From the NCBI GenBank assembly GCA_964352715.1, contig CAYGSU010000003.1:62001-126000 (forward strand): DNA of 64,000 nucleotides, read 5' to 3'. The position numbers were made by a program, and so were the translations under genes. Position 1 is the stretch's first letter, and every line of letters begins with the position of its first letter. Positions 15,289 to 24,184 of the stretch are shown piece after piece. Below the pieces are notes generated by a model. It searched no databases. It saw only the letters and a list, made by a program, of their open reading frames with translations, and was not told where the DNA came from. The DNA is from JAVKBW01 sp964352715 (GTDB lineage Bacteria > Pseudomonadota > Alphaproteobacteria > UBA8366 > Aestuariispiraceae).

Positions 15289-17313
15289 TCAGGCCGCCGC
15301 TTCGGATTGCTGCTGCACGACCTTGTCGGCATCCTTGCCGGTCAGTTCCTGCAGGTGATCGAACTGCGCTTCAAAGGTTGCGGTGCCCTGAGTGGCAGAC
15401 CGAAGCTCCACGATCAGATCCTGCATTTCCGCCGCCGGCATGTAGCAGGTTACTTCGTCCCAGCCATCCCATCCGGTCTTGGTGTCGAAACCGAGTATCT
15501 GTCCACGCCGTCCCGTGACGATGCGCTGAATGCTGGCGGTGTGTTCCGTCGGCATCGAGATCATGACGCTGTTGACCGGTTCAAGCAGCACCGGCTGGGC
15601 TTCTGGCAGGCCTTCTCGGAGAGCCATTGCGCCGGCTTTTCTGAACGCCATTTCCGAGGAATCAACCGAATGATACTGGCCGTCGAACAGCGTCACCGAA
15701 ATATCGACGACGGGAAAGCCCAGCGGCCCCTTCTCCAATGCCTCGCGCGCACCGGCTTCAACAGCCGGTATGTACTGCTTCGGCACGGAGCCGCCGTGAA
15801 TTTTCTGCTCGAACACAAATCCTGCACCGCGCGACAGCGGGGCGATATCGACCTGAACATCGCCGAATTCGCCGTGTCCGCCGGATTGCTTCTTATGCCG
15901 GGCGTGTTTCTGAACAGGCTTACGGATTGTCTCGCGGTACGGCACGCGCGGTTGCGAGGCGATGACGGTCAGACCCGACCGGTTTTTCAGTTTTTCGAGC
16001 GCCAGTTTCAGATGCATTTCGCCCTGGCCGCGCATGACGTATTCGCCGGTGATCTCGTCGTGTTCCGTACTGAGCGACGGGTCTTCATCGAGAATTTTTT
16101 GCAGATTGGCCGGTAATTTTACATCATCGCCGCGGCTTTCCGCCTGAATCGCCAAAGTGAAAAGCGGATTGGGCAGTGCGGGCCAGCCATCACGGCTTGA
16201 TGCGCCGCCGGTGTCCAGCAGGTCGCCGGTCGTGACCTCATCCATCTTGCCGAGCCCGATAACCTCGCCTGCAGTGGCTTCGGTTACCCGTTCAAGGTTC
16301 TGACCGAACAGCCGGTTCAGACCGGCCGGTCGATGCCCGCCTATCGTATCGCCGTCAGACAGGCTGCCGGTAAGGATGCGTCCGATTGAAATTTTTCCGG
16401 CGTGGCCGGCATGAATGGTCTTGAACACCCTGACCCGGGTTTCATCGCCGGTAAGGCCAAGCCGCTCTACAGTGGCCTTGATATCCGGCGCATCGTGACG
16501 CAACGCTTTCAACAGCCGCCGTACGCCGTTCGCGTTCTGCGCCGAGCCGAAAAAAACCGGCACTATCAGGTTGCCGGCAAGGTCCTTCGTCATGTTGGCG
16601 TATACCTCATCGGTGGAAGGCACCGTATCCTCCAGCAGTTTTTCCAGCAGATCGTCATCGAAATCGGCCAGGTTCTCCAGCAGTTCGGTTCGGGCGTCTG
16701 TCTCCCTGTCCTGAACCGACTCCGGGATCGAAATGAGGCTCGACGGTTTTCCTTCCTCCCAGTTGAAGGCGCGTTCGGAAACCAGGTCGACATGGCCGGT
16801 CACGGTTTCGCCATCGCGGATCGGAATTTCCCGCAATACCAGCGGTCTTGCCGATGCGCCCTGCAGCGCCTCCATGGTTTCGCGAACGCTGACCGGACCG
16901 TGATCCACCTTGTTGATGAACACCATATGCGGCACGTCATTTTCATCGAGCGCCCGCAGCATCGGCGCCATTGCAGCGGCCTTCGACGGGTCCGGTTCGC
17001 ACACAACGATGGCAACATCCGCAATCGTCATCGCACCCATGGTTTCATAAATCAGTTCGCCGGAACCGGGGCAGTCGATGAATGTCCATGTTTCGCCCAG
17101 ATAATCGGCGGTCGCGACGTTCAGTTCCGTCGACATCTGGTGGGCGCGTGCTTCAGCGGAACCATCGCCGACACGCGATCCGTCGTTAACGCTGCCGCGC
17201 CGGTTCAACGCGCCCGCCTCGACGAGAATGGCTTCCAGAAGTGATGTCTTGCCTGAAAGATAGGGGCCGCAGATTAAAGCAGCACGCGGAGTCGATGGAT
17301 GGATAACGGTCAT
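15289..17313 (-). CDS. Divergent elongation factor G paralogue (EF-G-like translational GTPase)
   Basis: 674 residues with the five-domain EF-G layout. The start ATG at 17313 follows GGGAGGACC; a longer reading to 17391 is not needed. P-loop GPYLSGKTS (residues 16-24) and NKVD (134-137) are present, but the switch II motif DTPGH is DCPGS (80-84). The histidine that helps GTP hydrolysis in true EF-G is therefore Ser, and the P-loop lacks the usual AHxD. Domain IV is recognisable by RKPVQKHARHKKQSGGHG and the C-terminal domain by LLEPVNSVMISMP. Such paralogues occur in many alphaproteobacteria beside the real fusA; their role is not settled. Confidence 0.83.
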   Translation of the reverse strand: MTVIHPSTPRAALICGPYLSGKTSLLEAILVEAGALNRRGSVNDGSRVGDGSAEARAHQMSTELNVATADYLGETWTFIDCPGSGELIYETMGAMTIADVAIVVCEPDPSKAAAMAPMLRALDENDVPHMVFINKVDHGPVSVRETMEALQGASARPLVLREIPIRDGETVTGHVDLVSERAFNWEEGKPSSLISIPESVQDRETDARTELLENLADFDDDLLEKLLEDTVPSTDEVYANMTKDLAGNLIVPVFFGSAQNANGVRRLLKALRHDAPDIKATVERLGLTGDETRVRVFKTIHAGHAGKISIGRILTGSLSDGDTIGGHRPAGLNRLFGQNLERVTEATAGEVIGLGKMDEVTTGDLLDTGGASSRDGWPALPNPLFTLAIQAESRGDDVKLPANLQKILDEDPSLSTEHDEITGEYVMRGQGEMHLKLALEKLKNRSGLTVIASQPRVPYRETIRKPVQKHARHKKQSGGHGEFGDVQVDIAPLSRGAGFVFEQKIHGGSVPKQYIPAVEAGAREALEKGPLGFPVVDISVTLFDGQYHSVDSSEMAFRKAGAMALREGLPEAQPVLLEPVNSVMISMPTEHTASIQRIVTGRRGQILGFDTKTGWDGWDEVTCYMPAAEMQDLIVELRSATQGTATFEAQFDHLQELTGKDADKVVQQQSEAAA

Positions 17314-17618
17314 GAACAGGTCCTCCCGAAGGCCGGCCAAGCGTCTATGACTTGGCTCTGTTGTGCCAGGCGTCGGTGGGACCCGTTGCAATCGGTAGGC
17401 TGTAGCCGATCGTTTTCGTGGCGGTTGGCTTTTCGCCCCCTTGGTGCGCGGCCCTTAGCCGGCGCGTTCTTCTATTCTTCATGCAAGCCTAACGCCGAAT
17501 GCGCGCGCTTGCCAAGCATTTCGGATCAGTTGCGTCTGTGACGCCGGCGGGATGACCGGTTGACGTTTGCGTGCTCAGGTTAAATTCTCTGGTCTGGTTC
17601 TGCAGGAAGGGAACACTG
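17314..17618. promoter_or_regulatory. 305-bp divergent intergenic region with a candidate promoter for the DUF427 operon
   Basis: Nothing coding is seen. Toward the plus strand, TTGACG (17559-17564) and TAAATT (17580-17585) with a 15-base spacer make a weak promoter candidate some 30 bases before the DUF427 start. No clear hairpin terminator or operator was recognised in the rest. Confidence 0.35.
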
Positions 17619-18020
17619 ATGGCGATAGCGAAACCGGCGCCGGGATTTGAGAAAAACCCTGACCACCCGCTTTCGGTGCGGCCGCAACGGATACATGTCG
17701 TTGTTCGGCTTGGCGACGAAATCGTTGCGGATGCGAAGAACGTCCTGGTTGTCGAGGAAGGCGACTATCCGCCGCGCTACTACATTCCGGCTTCGGATGT
17801 CCGGATAGACTTGCTTGAGCCGACTGACCATCAGACATACTGCCCCTACAAGGGCGACGCCAGATACTGGACGGTGCGAACGGCCGGGCATGTTCTGGAG
17901 AACGGCGCCTGGGCCTATGACGATCCGTATGACGAAACGGCGGGTCTGGCCGGACATATCAGTTTCTATACCGAAAAAATGGACATTCACATCAGCGGCG
18001 CCAAAGCGGACAAATCATGA
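17619..18020 (+). CDS. DUF427-domain protein
   Basis: 133 residues, starting at the ATG 17619 after GGAAGGGAAC. The DUF427 fold is shown by VRLGDEIVADAKNVLVVEEG, the block PPRYYIPASDVR, the short CPYKGDARYW motif and the ending AWAYDDPYDETAGLAGHISF. The biochemical function of this domain is not established. It is soluble and cytosolic. It is the first gene of a run: its stop overlaps the start of the dehydrogenase gene by four bases (ATGA), so its role is probably tied to that metabolic module. Confidence 0.85.
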   Translation: MAIAKPAPGFEKNPDHPLSVRPQRIHVVVRLGDEIVADAKNVLVVEEGDYPPRYYIPASDVRIDLLEPTDHQTYCPYKGDARYWTVRTAGHVLENGAWAYDDPYDETAGLAGHISFYTEKMDIHISGAKADKS

Positions 18021-19093
18021 AAACCTACAGGATCGCAGCCATTCCGGGTGACGGCATCGGCACCGAGGTTATCAGCGCCGGCGTGCAGGTTTTGCAGGCG
18101 CTGCAAGAACGGGTCGGAACGTTCCGCTTCGATGTTGAAATCTTTCCCTGGGGGTCAGACTTTTTTCGCCAGACCGGTGTCATGATGCCGGCGGATGGCC
18201 TGTCCGTCCTGCGCCCTTATGATGCCATTTATTTCGGGTCAGCCGGCGATCCGGCAGTGCCTGATCACATAAGCCTTTGGGGTCTGCGCCTGAAAATCTG
18301 TCAGGGGCTGGACCAGTACGCCAATGTCAGGCCATCGCGTCTGCTGCCCGGCATCGAAAGCCCGCTTGCGAATGTAACGGCGAAACAGATGGACTGGGTC
18401 ATCGTGCGTGAAAACTCGGAAGGCGAATATGCCGGCGTCGGTGGCCGGGTGCATCAGACCCTGCCGCAGGAAATCGGCATGGATGTCGCGGTCTTCACCC
18501 GCACCGGGGTTGAACGGATTCAGCGCTTCGCCCTTGAACTGGCGCGGTCGCGACCCAGAAAGCGGCTGACCCTGGTCACCAAGTCGAACGCCCAGCGCCA
18601 CGGCATGGTGATGTGGGACGATGTGTTCGAGACCGTTCGCGCGGACTATCCCGATGTTGAAATCGACAAGATGCTGGTCGACGCGATGACCGTTCGCATG
18701 GTGCGCGACCCGGCAAGCCTGGACACGATCGTCGCGACGAACCTGCACGCCGATATTCTCAGCGACCTCGCTGCCGCACTGACCGGCAGCATCGGCATTG
18801 CACCGACCGGCAACCTGCGGCCGGAAAAAGATGCGCCGTCGATGTTCGAGCCGATCCACGGATCGGCTTTCGATATCATGGGCAAGGGCATCGCCAACCC
18901 GATCGGGTCGTTCTGGAGCGCGGTCATGATGCTGGATCACCTCGGCGAAACCGCCGCTGCCGCCAGCCTGATGTCTGCCATCGAGAAGGTGACCGGCGAC
19001 GGCAGGGTGCGCCCGCACGATCTGGGCGGCGACGCCTCGACGCAGGCCGTGACCGATGCGGTATGCGAAGCCCTTGCCGGATCGAACGCATGA
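18017..19093 (+). CDS. Tartrate / D-malate-type beta-decarboxylating dehydrogenase
   Basis: 358 residues of the isocitrate/isopropylmalate dehydrogenase superfamily. PGDGIGTEV opens the chain; GSAGDPAVPDHISLWGLRLK and YANVRPSRLLPG resemble the tartrate dehydrogenase/D-malate dehydrogenase (TtuC/DmlA) subgroup rather than LeuB. RENSEGEYAGVGG carries the conserved Tyr; LHADILSDLAAALTG supplies metal-binding Asp residues; EPIHGSAFDIMGKGIANP is the NAD-binding region. Reaction: NAD-dependent oxidation and decarboxylation of a 2-hydroxy-dicarboxylic acid. Coupled upstream to DUF427 and downstream to a flavodoxin-like gene. Confidence 0.85.
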   Translation: MKTYRIAAIPGDGIGTEVISAGVQVLQALQERVGTFRFDVEIFPWGSDFFRQTGVMMPADGLSVLRPYDAIYFGSAGDPAVPDHISLWGLRLKICQGLDQYANVRPSRLLPGIESPLANVTAKQMDWVIVRENSEGEYAGVGGRVHQTLPQEIGMDVAVFTRTGVERIQRFALELARSRPRKRLTLVTKSNAQRHGMVMWDDVFETVRADYPDVEIDKMLVDAMTVRMVRDPASLDTIVATNLHADILSDLAAALTGSIGIAPTGNLRPEKDAPSMFEPIHGSAFDIMGKGIANPIGSFWSAVMMLDHLGETAAAASLMSAIEKVTGDGRVRPHDLGGDASTQAVTDAVCEALAGSNA

Positions 19094-19551
19094 AACGCCT
19101 GCTCGCCATCGTTCATGCCCCGTCCCCGAACACGCAGAAACTGCGCGATGCGCTGGTACGCGGCGCAAACCATGAGGATGTCGACGGGGTGGAGGTGGTC
19201 TGCCAGTCGCCGTTCGATACTGAACCGGACGACGTTCTGGCGGCCGATGCCGTGGTGCTCGGCACCACGGAAAACCTGGGCTACATGTCCGGCGCGCTGA
19301 AGGATTTTTTCGACCGCTGCTACTATCCCTGCATGGACAAGACGGATGCGCTTCCCTACGCGCTGTTCGTGCGCGCCGGCCTGGATGGCACGGGAACCTG
19401 CCGTGCCGTCACCTCGATTGCTTCCGGCATTCGCTGGAAACCGATCCGCGATCCGCTTGTCTGCAAGGGCGAATGGCAGGATGATTTCGTTGAACAGGTT
19501 GAGGAGCTCGGCCTCACCGTGGCGGCCAGTCTGGAAGCCGGAATCCTTTAG
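19090..19551 (+). CDS. Flavodoxin-like NAD(P)H-dependent oxidoreductase
   Basis: 153 residues from the ATG at 19090, which overlaps the dehydrogenase stop by four bases. The flavodoxin fold is suggested by the opening LLAIVHAPSPNTQKL (FMN phosphate loop), by ADAVVLGTTENLGYMSGALK, which lies where flavin-ring contacts occur, and by FFDRCYYP. It may carry electrons or reduce a quinone or substrate in the same pathway as its operon neighbours. Exact function unknown. Confidence 0.75.
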   Translation: MKRLLAIVHAPSPNTQKLRDALVRGANHEDVDGVEVVCQSPFDTEPDDVLAADAVVLGTTENLGYMSGALKDFFDRCYYPCMDKTDALPYALFVRAGLDGTGTCRAVTSIASGIRWKPIRDPLVCKGEWQDDFVEQVEELGLTVAASLEAGIL

Positions 19552-19562
19552 AAAGTACAGCG

Positions 19563-20182
19563 ATGAAAATCACCGATATTCGCGCAACGCCGGTCAACAT
19601 TCCCTTTGTTGCGCCCTATGTCTTCAGCTATGGATCGATCGCATCGCTGACCAAAACCGTTATCGAGCTCGACACGGATGATGGTGTTACAGGATTGGGG
19701 GAATGTGCGGACGGCGACCGGGCGAAAGATGTTCTGGCGCTGCGAGACCGGCTGATCGGCGTCGATATTCGGGAAATCACCACGGCGGAAATGCGCTGCC
19801 TGCCGGGTATGCGGTTCACGCCCTGGGGCAACATCACGGCGCTGAAGCGCGCCTTCGGCGGCATCGAGATGGCGATGTGGGATGCCCGTGCCCGAACCGA
19901 AAACGTGCCGCTTTATACCCTGCTCGGCGGGGCGGTCCGCATGGAAATCGGCCTGACCGAATACTTCTCCTTCCGGTTGCCCGGCGATAATCATCCCGGC
20001 GAAATGACGGGGCTGGATGTTGCCCGGCACTGTGGCCGGCTGCTCGAAGAATTCAACATGGATACGTTCGAAGGCAAGGTCGGCACGGTCGGGCTGGATG
20101 AAGAGGTTGAGATGGTTCGCGAAATCCGCGCTGCCATCGGCGACCGTCGCCTGATGCTGGATGCAAACGGCGGCTGGACCGT
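19563..20182 (+). CDS. Mandelate racemase/enolase superfamily enzyme, 3' part lost in assembly gap
   Basis: The N-terminal 206 residues are readable before a run of Ns. MKITDIRATPVNIPF ... VIELDTDDGVTGLGECA is the capping domain of the enolase superfamily; AFGGIEMAMWDARARTENVPL and YTLLGGAVR follow. The barrel begins with FEGKVG, in the position of the catalytic Lys motif, and MLDANGGWT supplies the first metal-binding Asp and the Asn of DxN. These enzymes abstract a proton alpha to a carboxylate (sugar-acid dehydratases, racemases, cycloisomerases). It starts 11 bases after the flavodoxin gene. An apparent reading frame through the Ns is an artefact of the arbitrary gap length. Confidence 0.8.
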
Positions 20183-20282
20183 NNNNNNNNNNNNNNNNNN
20201 NNNNNNNNNNNNNNNNNNNNNNNNNNNNNNNNNNNNNNNNNNNNNNNNNNNNNNNNNNNNNNNNNNNNNNNNNNNNNNNNNN
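20183..20282. other. Assembly gap of 100 Ns
   Basis: Exactly 100 Ns, the usual placeholder for a scaffold join of unknown length. The frames on its two sides do not match (upstream gene in frame 0, likely downstream C-terminus in another), as expected if the true length differs. Sequence and possibly genes are missing here. Confidence 0.97.
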
Positions 20283-20374
20283 TGCAACGCTGCCATGAAC
20301 GGTATCTTTCCGAAGGCGTTTTTCCGCAGGGCAAGGCCGGTACGGGATTCCGGACCCACTATTCCCGTGTTTGA
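20283..20374 (+). CDS. C-terminal fragment of a protein after the gap
   Basis: Directly after the Ns one frame reads QRCHERYLSEGVFPQGKAG followed by TGFRTHYSRV and a TGA at 20372-20374, with protein-like composition. It may be the end of the enolase-superfamily gene or of another gene lost in the gap. The reading joined through the Ns in the upstream frame (to 20414) has poorer composition and is not preferred. No family can be assigned from 30 residues. Confidence 0.5.
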
Positions 20375-20571
20375 GATCTTGTATAAATCTAGGCGCGGAA
20401 GAATAAAAACCTAATTGCATCAACGAATAGTTCTGCGCGTGATTTAGGGTTGCACTTCTTGCTAAAGCGATGAACCATTCTCCATCGGAACCGCCTCAAA
20501 GAGGCAAGACACGATTGCTCCAGAACTTATAATTCCGGCGGTTCCCAACATAAGAACATGGAGGGCATCCA

Positions 20572-22176
20572 ATGAAAAATCTAACGATTCCTGTTGCCGC
20601 GGGACTAATGGCTCTGGGCATGGCCATCGGCATGGCGCCGGCCGCCAGCGCCAAAACGCTGATCTATTGCTCGGAAGGCAGCCCGGAAGGGTTCGACCCG
20701 GCGCTCTATACAGCCGGCACGACGTTTGATGCGACATCGAAAAACGTTTTCAACCGACTCGTCGAGTTCGAACGTGGAACGACCACGGTTGTTCCCGGGC
20801 TCGCGGAAACCTGGACGGTTTCGGATGACGGTCTGGAATACACGTTCAATCTTCGCAAGGGCGTCAAGTTCCACTCGACGTCCTTTTTCACGCCATCGCG
20901 CGACTTCAATGCCGATGACGTTGTGTTCACGTTCGAACGCCAACGCGTGAAGGACCATCCGTTCAATGCCTATGTGGCCGGGGCCGCATGGGAATATTTC
21001 GACGGTATGTCGATGCCTGACCTGATTTCCTCGGTCACCAAGGTTGACGAGCACACCGTGAAGTTCACGCTGACGCGCCCGGAAGCGCCGATGATCGCGA
21101 ACCTTGCGATGGATTTCGCGTCGGTTCTGTCGCAGGAATACGCAGACCAGCTTGCCGCCGCCGGCACGCCGGAACTGCTGAACCAGCAGCCGATCGGAAC
21201 CGGTCCGTTCAAGTTCCAGGCCTATCAGAAAGATGCGATGATCCGGTATCAGGCGCATGGCGAGTACTGGGGCGGTGCAGCGCCGATCGATACCCTGATC
21301 TTTGCGATCACGCCGGATGCATCGGTGCGGTATCAGAAGCTGAAGGCCGGCGAATGCCATATCATGCCGTATCCGAACCCGGCTGAAATTGCAGCCATGA
21401 AGTCGGATCCCGACGTCAATCTGCTCAGCCAGGAAGGCCTCAATGTCGGCTACCTTGCCTACAACACGCAGGTTGCACCCTTCGACAATGTGCGGGTGCG
21501 CAAGGCGCTCAACATGGCAATCAACAAACAGGCCATTCTGGACGCGGTTTTCCAGGGAGCAGGCAAGGTCGCCATCAATCCGATCCCGCCAACCATCTGG
21601 TCTTACAAGGCGGATCTGAAAGACGATCCTTACGATCCGGAAGCGGCGAAAAAGATTCTGGAAGAAGAAGGCGTCACGAATCTCAACATGAAGATCTGGG
21701 CGATGCCGGTTCAGCGGCCTTATAACCCGAATGCGAAACGCATGGCGGAAGTTATGCAGGAAGATTTCGCGAAGGTCGGCGTCAATGTCGAAATCGTCCA
21801 GTACGAATGGGGCGAGTATCTGAAGCGGTCGAAAGAAGTAGATCGTGACGGTGCCGTGCTTCTGGGCTGGACGGGCGATAACGGCGACCCCGATAACTTC
21901 CTGGCGGTTCTGCTCGGCTGCGATGCCGTAGGCGGGTCCAACCGGGCGCAGTGGTGCCACCAGCCTTTTGAGGATCTGATCCAGAAAGCCAAGGTTGTTT
22001 CCGATCATGCGGCGCGGACCAAGCTGTATGAAGAGGCGCAGGTCGTGTTCAAGGAACAGGCGCCCTGGGCGACAATCGCGCATTCGGTGGTATTTGAACC
22101 GATCCGCAACGAAGTCGCCAACTACAAGATTGATCCCTTTGGCGGTCATATCTTCTATGGCGTCGATCTGAAATAG
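20572..22176 (+). CDS. Dipeptide-type ABC transporter substrate-binding protein (DppA-like)
   Basis: 534 residues. A signal peptide (VAAGLMALGMAIGMAPAASA, cleavage before KTLIYC) leads into a family 5 binding protein: CSEGSPEGFDPALYTAGTTF, then FNRLVEFERGTTTVVPGLAE and KFHSTSFFTPSRDFNADDVV. The near-identity of this layout to DppA (dipeptide/haem-binding) is clear. ATG follows a GGAGG-like site. First gene of dppABCDF; a stable hairpin separates it from the permease gene, which usually gives the binding protein more transcript. Specificity could be dipeptides or another small molecule, given the catabolic neighbours. Confidence 0.9.
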   Translation: MKNLTIPVAAGLMALGMAIGMAPAASAKTLIYCSEGSPEGFDPALYTAGTTFDATSKNVFNRLVEFERGTTTVVPGLAETWTVSDDGLEYTFNLRKGVKFHSTSFFTPSRDFNADDVVFTFERQRVKDHPFNAYVAGAAWEYFDGMSMPDLISSVTKVDEHTVKFTLTRPEAPMIANLAMDFASVLSQEYADQLAAAGTPELLNQQPIGTGPFKFQAYQKDAMIRYQAHGEYWGGAAPIDTLIFAITPDASVRYQKLKAGECHIMPYPNPAEIAAMKSDPDVNLLSQEGLNVGYLAYNTQVAPFDNVRVRKALNMAINKQAILDAVFQGAGKVAINPIPPTIWSYKADLKDDPYDPEAAKKILEEEGVTNLNMKIWAMPVQRPYNPNAKRMAEVMQEDFAKVGVNVEIVQYEWGEYLKRSKEVDRDGAVLLGWTGDNGDPDNFLAVLLGCDAVGGSNRAQWCHQPFEDLIQKAKVVSDHAARTKLYEEAQVVFKEQAPWATIAHSVVFEPIRNEVANYKIDPFGGHIFYGVDLK

Positions 22177-22192
22177 GAACGGCAGAAACGGT

Positions 22193-22217
22193 TTCGGGGG
22201 GCTTAATGCCCCCCGAA
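22193..22217 (+). promoter_or_regulatory. Intercistronic hairpin between binding-protein and permease genes
   Basis: TTCGGGGGGC and GCCCCCCGAA form a perfect 10-bp stem around TTAAT, 17 bases after the binding-protein stop. No T-run follows. Such stems act as partial terminators or as 3'-end stabilisers, raising the amount of binding protein over the membrane subunits. Confidence 0.7.
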
Positions 22218-22262
22218 CCATTTCAGGCTCCCGCCGTATCCTGATCGGATAGACAGCAAAGA

Positions 22263-23267
22263 ATGCTGAATTTTTTCATTCGCAAGATCGGTTTGATGAT
22301 CCCGACATTCTTCGGGGTAACGATCTGTTCGTTTCTTTTCATTCGCTTGTTGCCCGGCGACCCGGTGCTTTTGCTGGCCGGTGAACGCGGTATCGATGAG
22401 GAACGGTACCAGCAACTGCTGGAGCAGTTCGGCTTCAATCGACCACTGTGGGAACAGTATCTGGAATACATTTCAAATGTCCTGCACGGAAATCTCGGCG
22501 TTTCGTTTCGCACCAAGGTTCCCGTGCTGCAGGAATTCATGAGCCTGTTTCCTGCGACGGTGGAGCTTTCAGTCTGCGCCATCATCCTTGCTGCTGTGAT
22601 CGGCGTTCCGGCCGGAATAATCGCCGCCATCCAGCGTGGCCGGGCCACCGACCACACGGTCATGGGGGCGGCACTGGTCGGCTATTCTATGCCGATCTTC
22701 TGGTGGGCGCTGCTGATGATCATCGTGTTTTCCAGCATCCTCGGCTGGACCCCGGTTTCCGGTCGGATCTCGCTGATGTTCTATTTCGAGCCGGTTACCG
22801 GTTTCATGTTGATCGACAGTCTATTGTCCGGGCAGAAAGGCGCATTCGCATCCGCTGCAAGCCATCTTGTCTTGCCGACGATTGTGCTGGCCACGATTCC
22901 GCTTGCCGTCATTGCCCGCCAGACCCGGTCAGCCATGCTTGAAGTACTGGGCGATGACTATGTGCGCACGGCCCGCGCCAAGGGTCTTTCACCGATGCGG
23001 ATCATCGGCCTGCACGCCCTGCGAAACGCCCTGATACCGGTGATTACAACAATCGGACTTCAGGTCGGCGTGCTTTTCGGCGGCGCGATCCTGACAGAAA
23101 CGATTTTTGCCTGGCCCGGTATCGGCAAGTGGATGCTGGAATCAATTCATGCCCGTGACTACTACGTGGTGCAGGGTGGCCTGCTGATGATCGCCATTAT
23201 CGTCATGGTCGTGAATTTGACGGTCGACGTGCTCTACGGTCTCATTAACCCAAAAATCAGGTATTGA
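22263..23267 (+). CDS. Dipeptide-type ABC transporter permease (DppB-like)
   Basis: 334 residues. N-terminal helix FFIRKIGLMIPTFFGVTICS and the following IRLLPGDPV are standard for DppB/OppB. About six membrane segments. The EAA loop contacting the ATPase reads YVRTARAKGLSPMRIIGLHA, and TETIFAWPGIGKWM closes the conserved C-terminal block. It forms the inner-membrane pore with the following DppC-like gene, which starts 7 bases after its stop. Confidence 0.92.
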   Translation: MLNFFIRKIGLMIPTFFGVTICSFLFIRLLPGDPVLLLAGERGIDEERYQQLLEQFGFNRPLWEQYLEYISNVLHGNLGVSFRTKVPVLQEFMSLFPATVELSVCAIILAAVIGVPAGIIAAIQRGRATDHTVMGAALVGYSMPIFWWALLMIIVFSSILGWTPVSGRISLMFYFEPVTGFMLIDSLLSGQKGAFASAASHLVLPTIVLATIPLAVIARQTRSAMLEVLGDDYVRTARAKGLSPMRIIGLHALRNALIPVITTIGLQVGVLFGGAILTETIFAWPGIGKWMLESIHARDYYVVQGGLLMIAIIVMVVNLTVDVLYGLINPKIRY

Positions 23268-23274
23268 AGAAGCG

Positions 23275-24180
23275 ATGAGCGAACTTACGCAAGCAGAGGC
23301 GACAACGCCAGACGAGAGGCCAAGCCCGCTGCGTGAATTCTGGTCTTATTTCAAGGAAAACAAAGGGGCAGTTGCCGGCTTCTGGTTTTTCATCGGGTTG
23401 ATTCTGGTGGCGATCCTCGCCGATGTGATTGCGCCGCATTCGCCCTCCGACCAGTACCGCGACGCGCTGCGGCTGCCGCCGGCCTGGTCGGAAGAAGGGC
23501 AATCGACCTTCCTTCTCGGGACGGATGCGGTCGGCAGAGATGTTCTGTCCCGCATCATCCACGGCTCTCGCTATTCATTGTTCATTGGTTGTATTGTGGT
23601 GTCGATAGCAGCAGGGGCGGGCATTCTGATCGGGCTTGTTTCCGGCTACAAGGGCGGCCTTGTCGATACAATGGTCATGCGTCTGATGGATATCGTCCTG
23701 GCCTTTCCGAGTCTGCTGCTGGCTTTGGTGCTTGTCGCCCTGCTTGGGCCGGGTCTGGAAAATGCGATGGTCGCCATCGCGCTCGTACAATTGCCGCATT
23801 ATGTCCGCCTCGTGCGGGCGTCGGTCCTGTCTGAAAAAGGCCGCGACTATGTAACATCCGCGCGGGTCGCCGGCGCCGGGCCGCTCCGCATCATGATCGT
23901 CACGATCCTGCCGAACTGCATGGCCCCGCTGATCGTGCAGGCGGCCCTTTCTTTCTCGACAGCGATTCTCGATGCCGCTGCTCTTGGGTTTCTCGGGCTG
24001 GGCGCACAACCCCCGACACCGGAATGGGGAACGATGCTGGCGGAAGCGCGTGAGTTCATTTTGACAGGCTGGTGGATGGTTACCTTTCCGGGTCTGGCCA
24101 TCCTGATCACGGTGGTATCAATCAACGTCATGGGCGACGGGCTGCGTGATGCGCTCGACCCGAAACTGAAGCGGAGCTAG
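23275..24180 (+). CDS. Dipeptide-type ABC transporter permease (DppC-like)
   Basis: 301 residues. A soluble N-terminal tail (EATTPDERPSPLREFWSYF) precedes helix 1, and FLLGTDAVGRDVLSRIIHGS is the hallmark of DppC/OppC. The EAA loop is YVTSARVAGAGPLRIMIVTI, and LGLGAQPPTPEWGTML the conserved C-terminal block. Start ATG after GAAGAAG. Partner of the DppB-like subunit. Confidence 0.92.
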   Translation: MSELTQAEATTPDERPSPLREFWSYFKENKGAVAGFWFFIGLILVAILADVIAPHSPSDQYRDALRLPPAWSEEGQSTFLLGTDAVGRDVLSRIIHGSRYSLFIGCIVVSIAAGAGILIGLVSGYKGGLVDTMVMRLMDIVLAFPSLLLALVLVALLGPGLENAMVAIALVQLPHYVRLVRASVLSEKGRDYVTSARVAGAGPLRIMIVTILPNCMAPLIVQAALSFSTAILDAAALGFLGLGAQPPTPEWGTMLAEAREFILTGWWMVTFPGLAILITVVSINVMGDGLRDALDPKLKRS

Positions 24181-24184
24181 GGCA

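Noticed and set aside
19563..20414. One continuous gene across the run of Ns
   Set aside because: The gap length is arbitrary; the downstream frame has poor composition and another frame gives a better C-terminus.
20375..20571. Sigma-54 promoter before dppA (TTGCAC near TTGCT)
   Set aside because: The spacing between the -24 and -12 elements is too short for sigma-54.
20605..22221. A 538-codon minus-strand reading frame opposite the DppA-like gene
   Set aside because: Shadow of the binding protein; no family features, while the plus strand has a signal peptide and SBP motifs.
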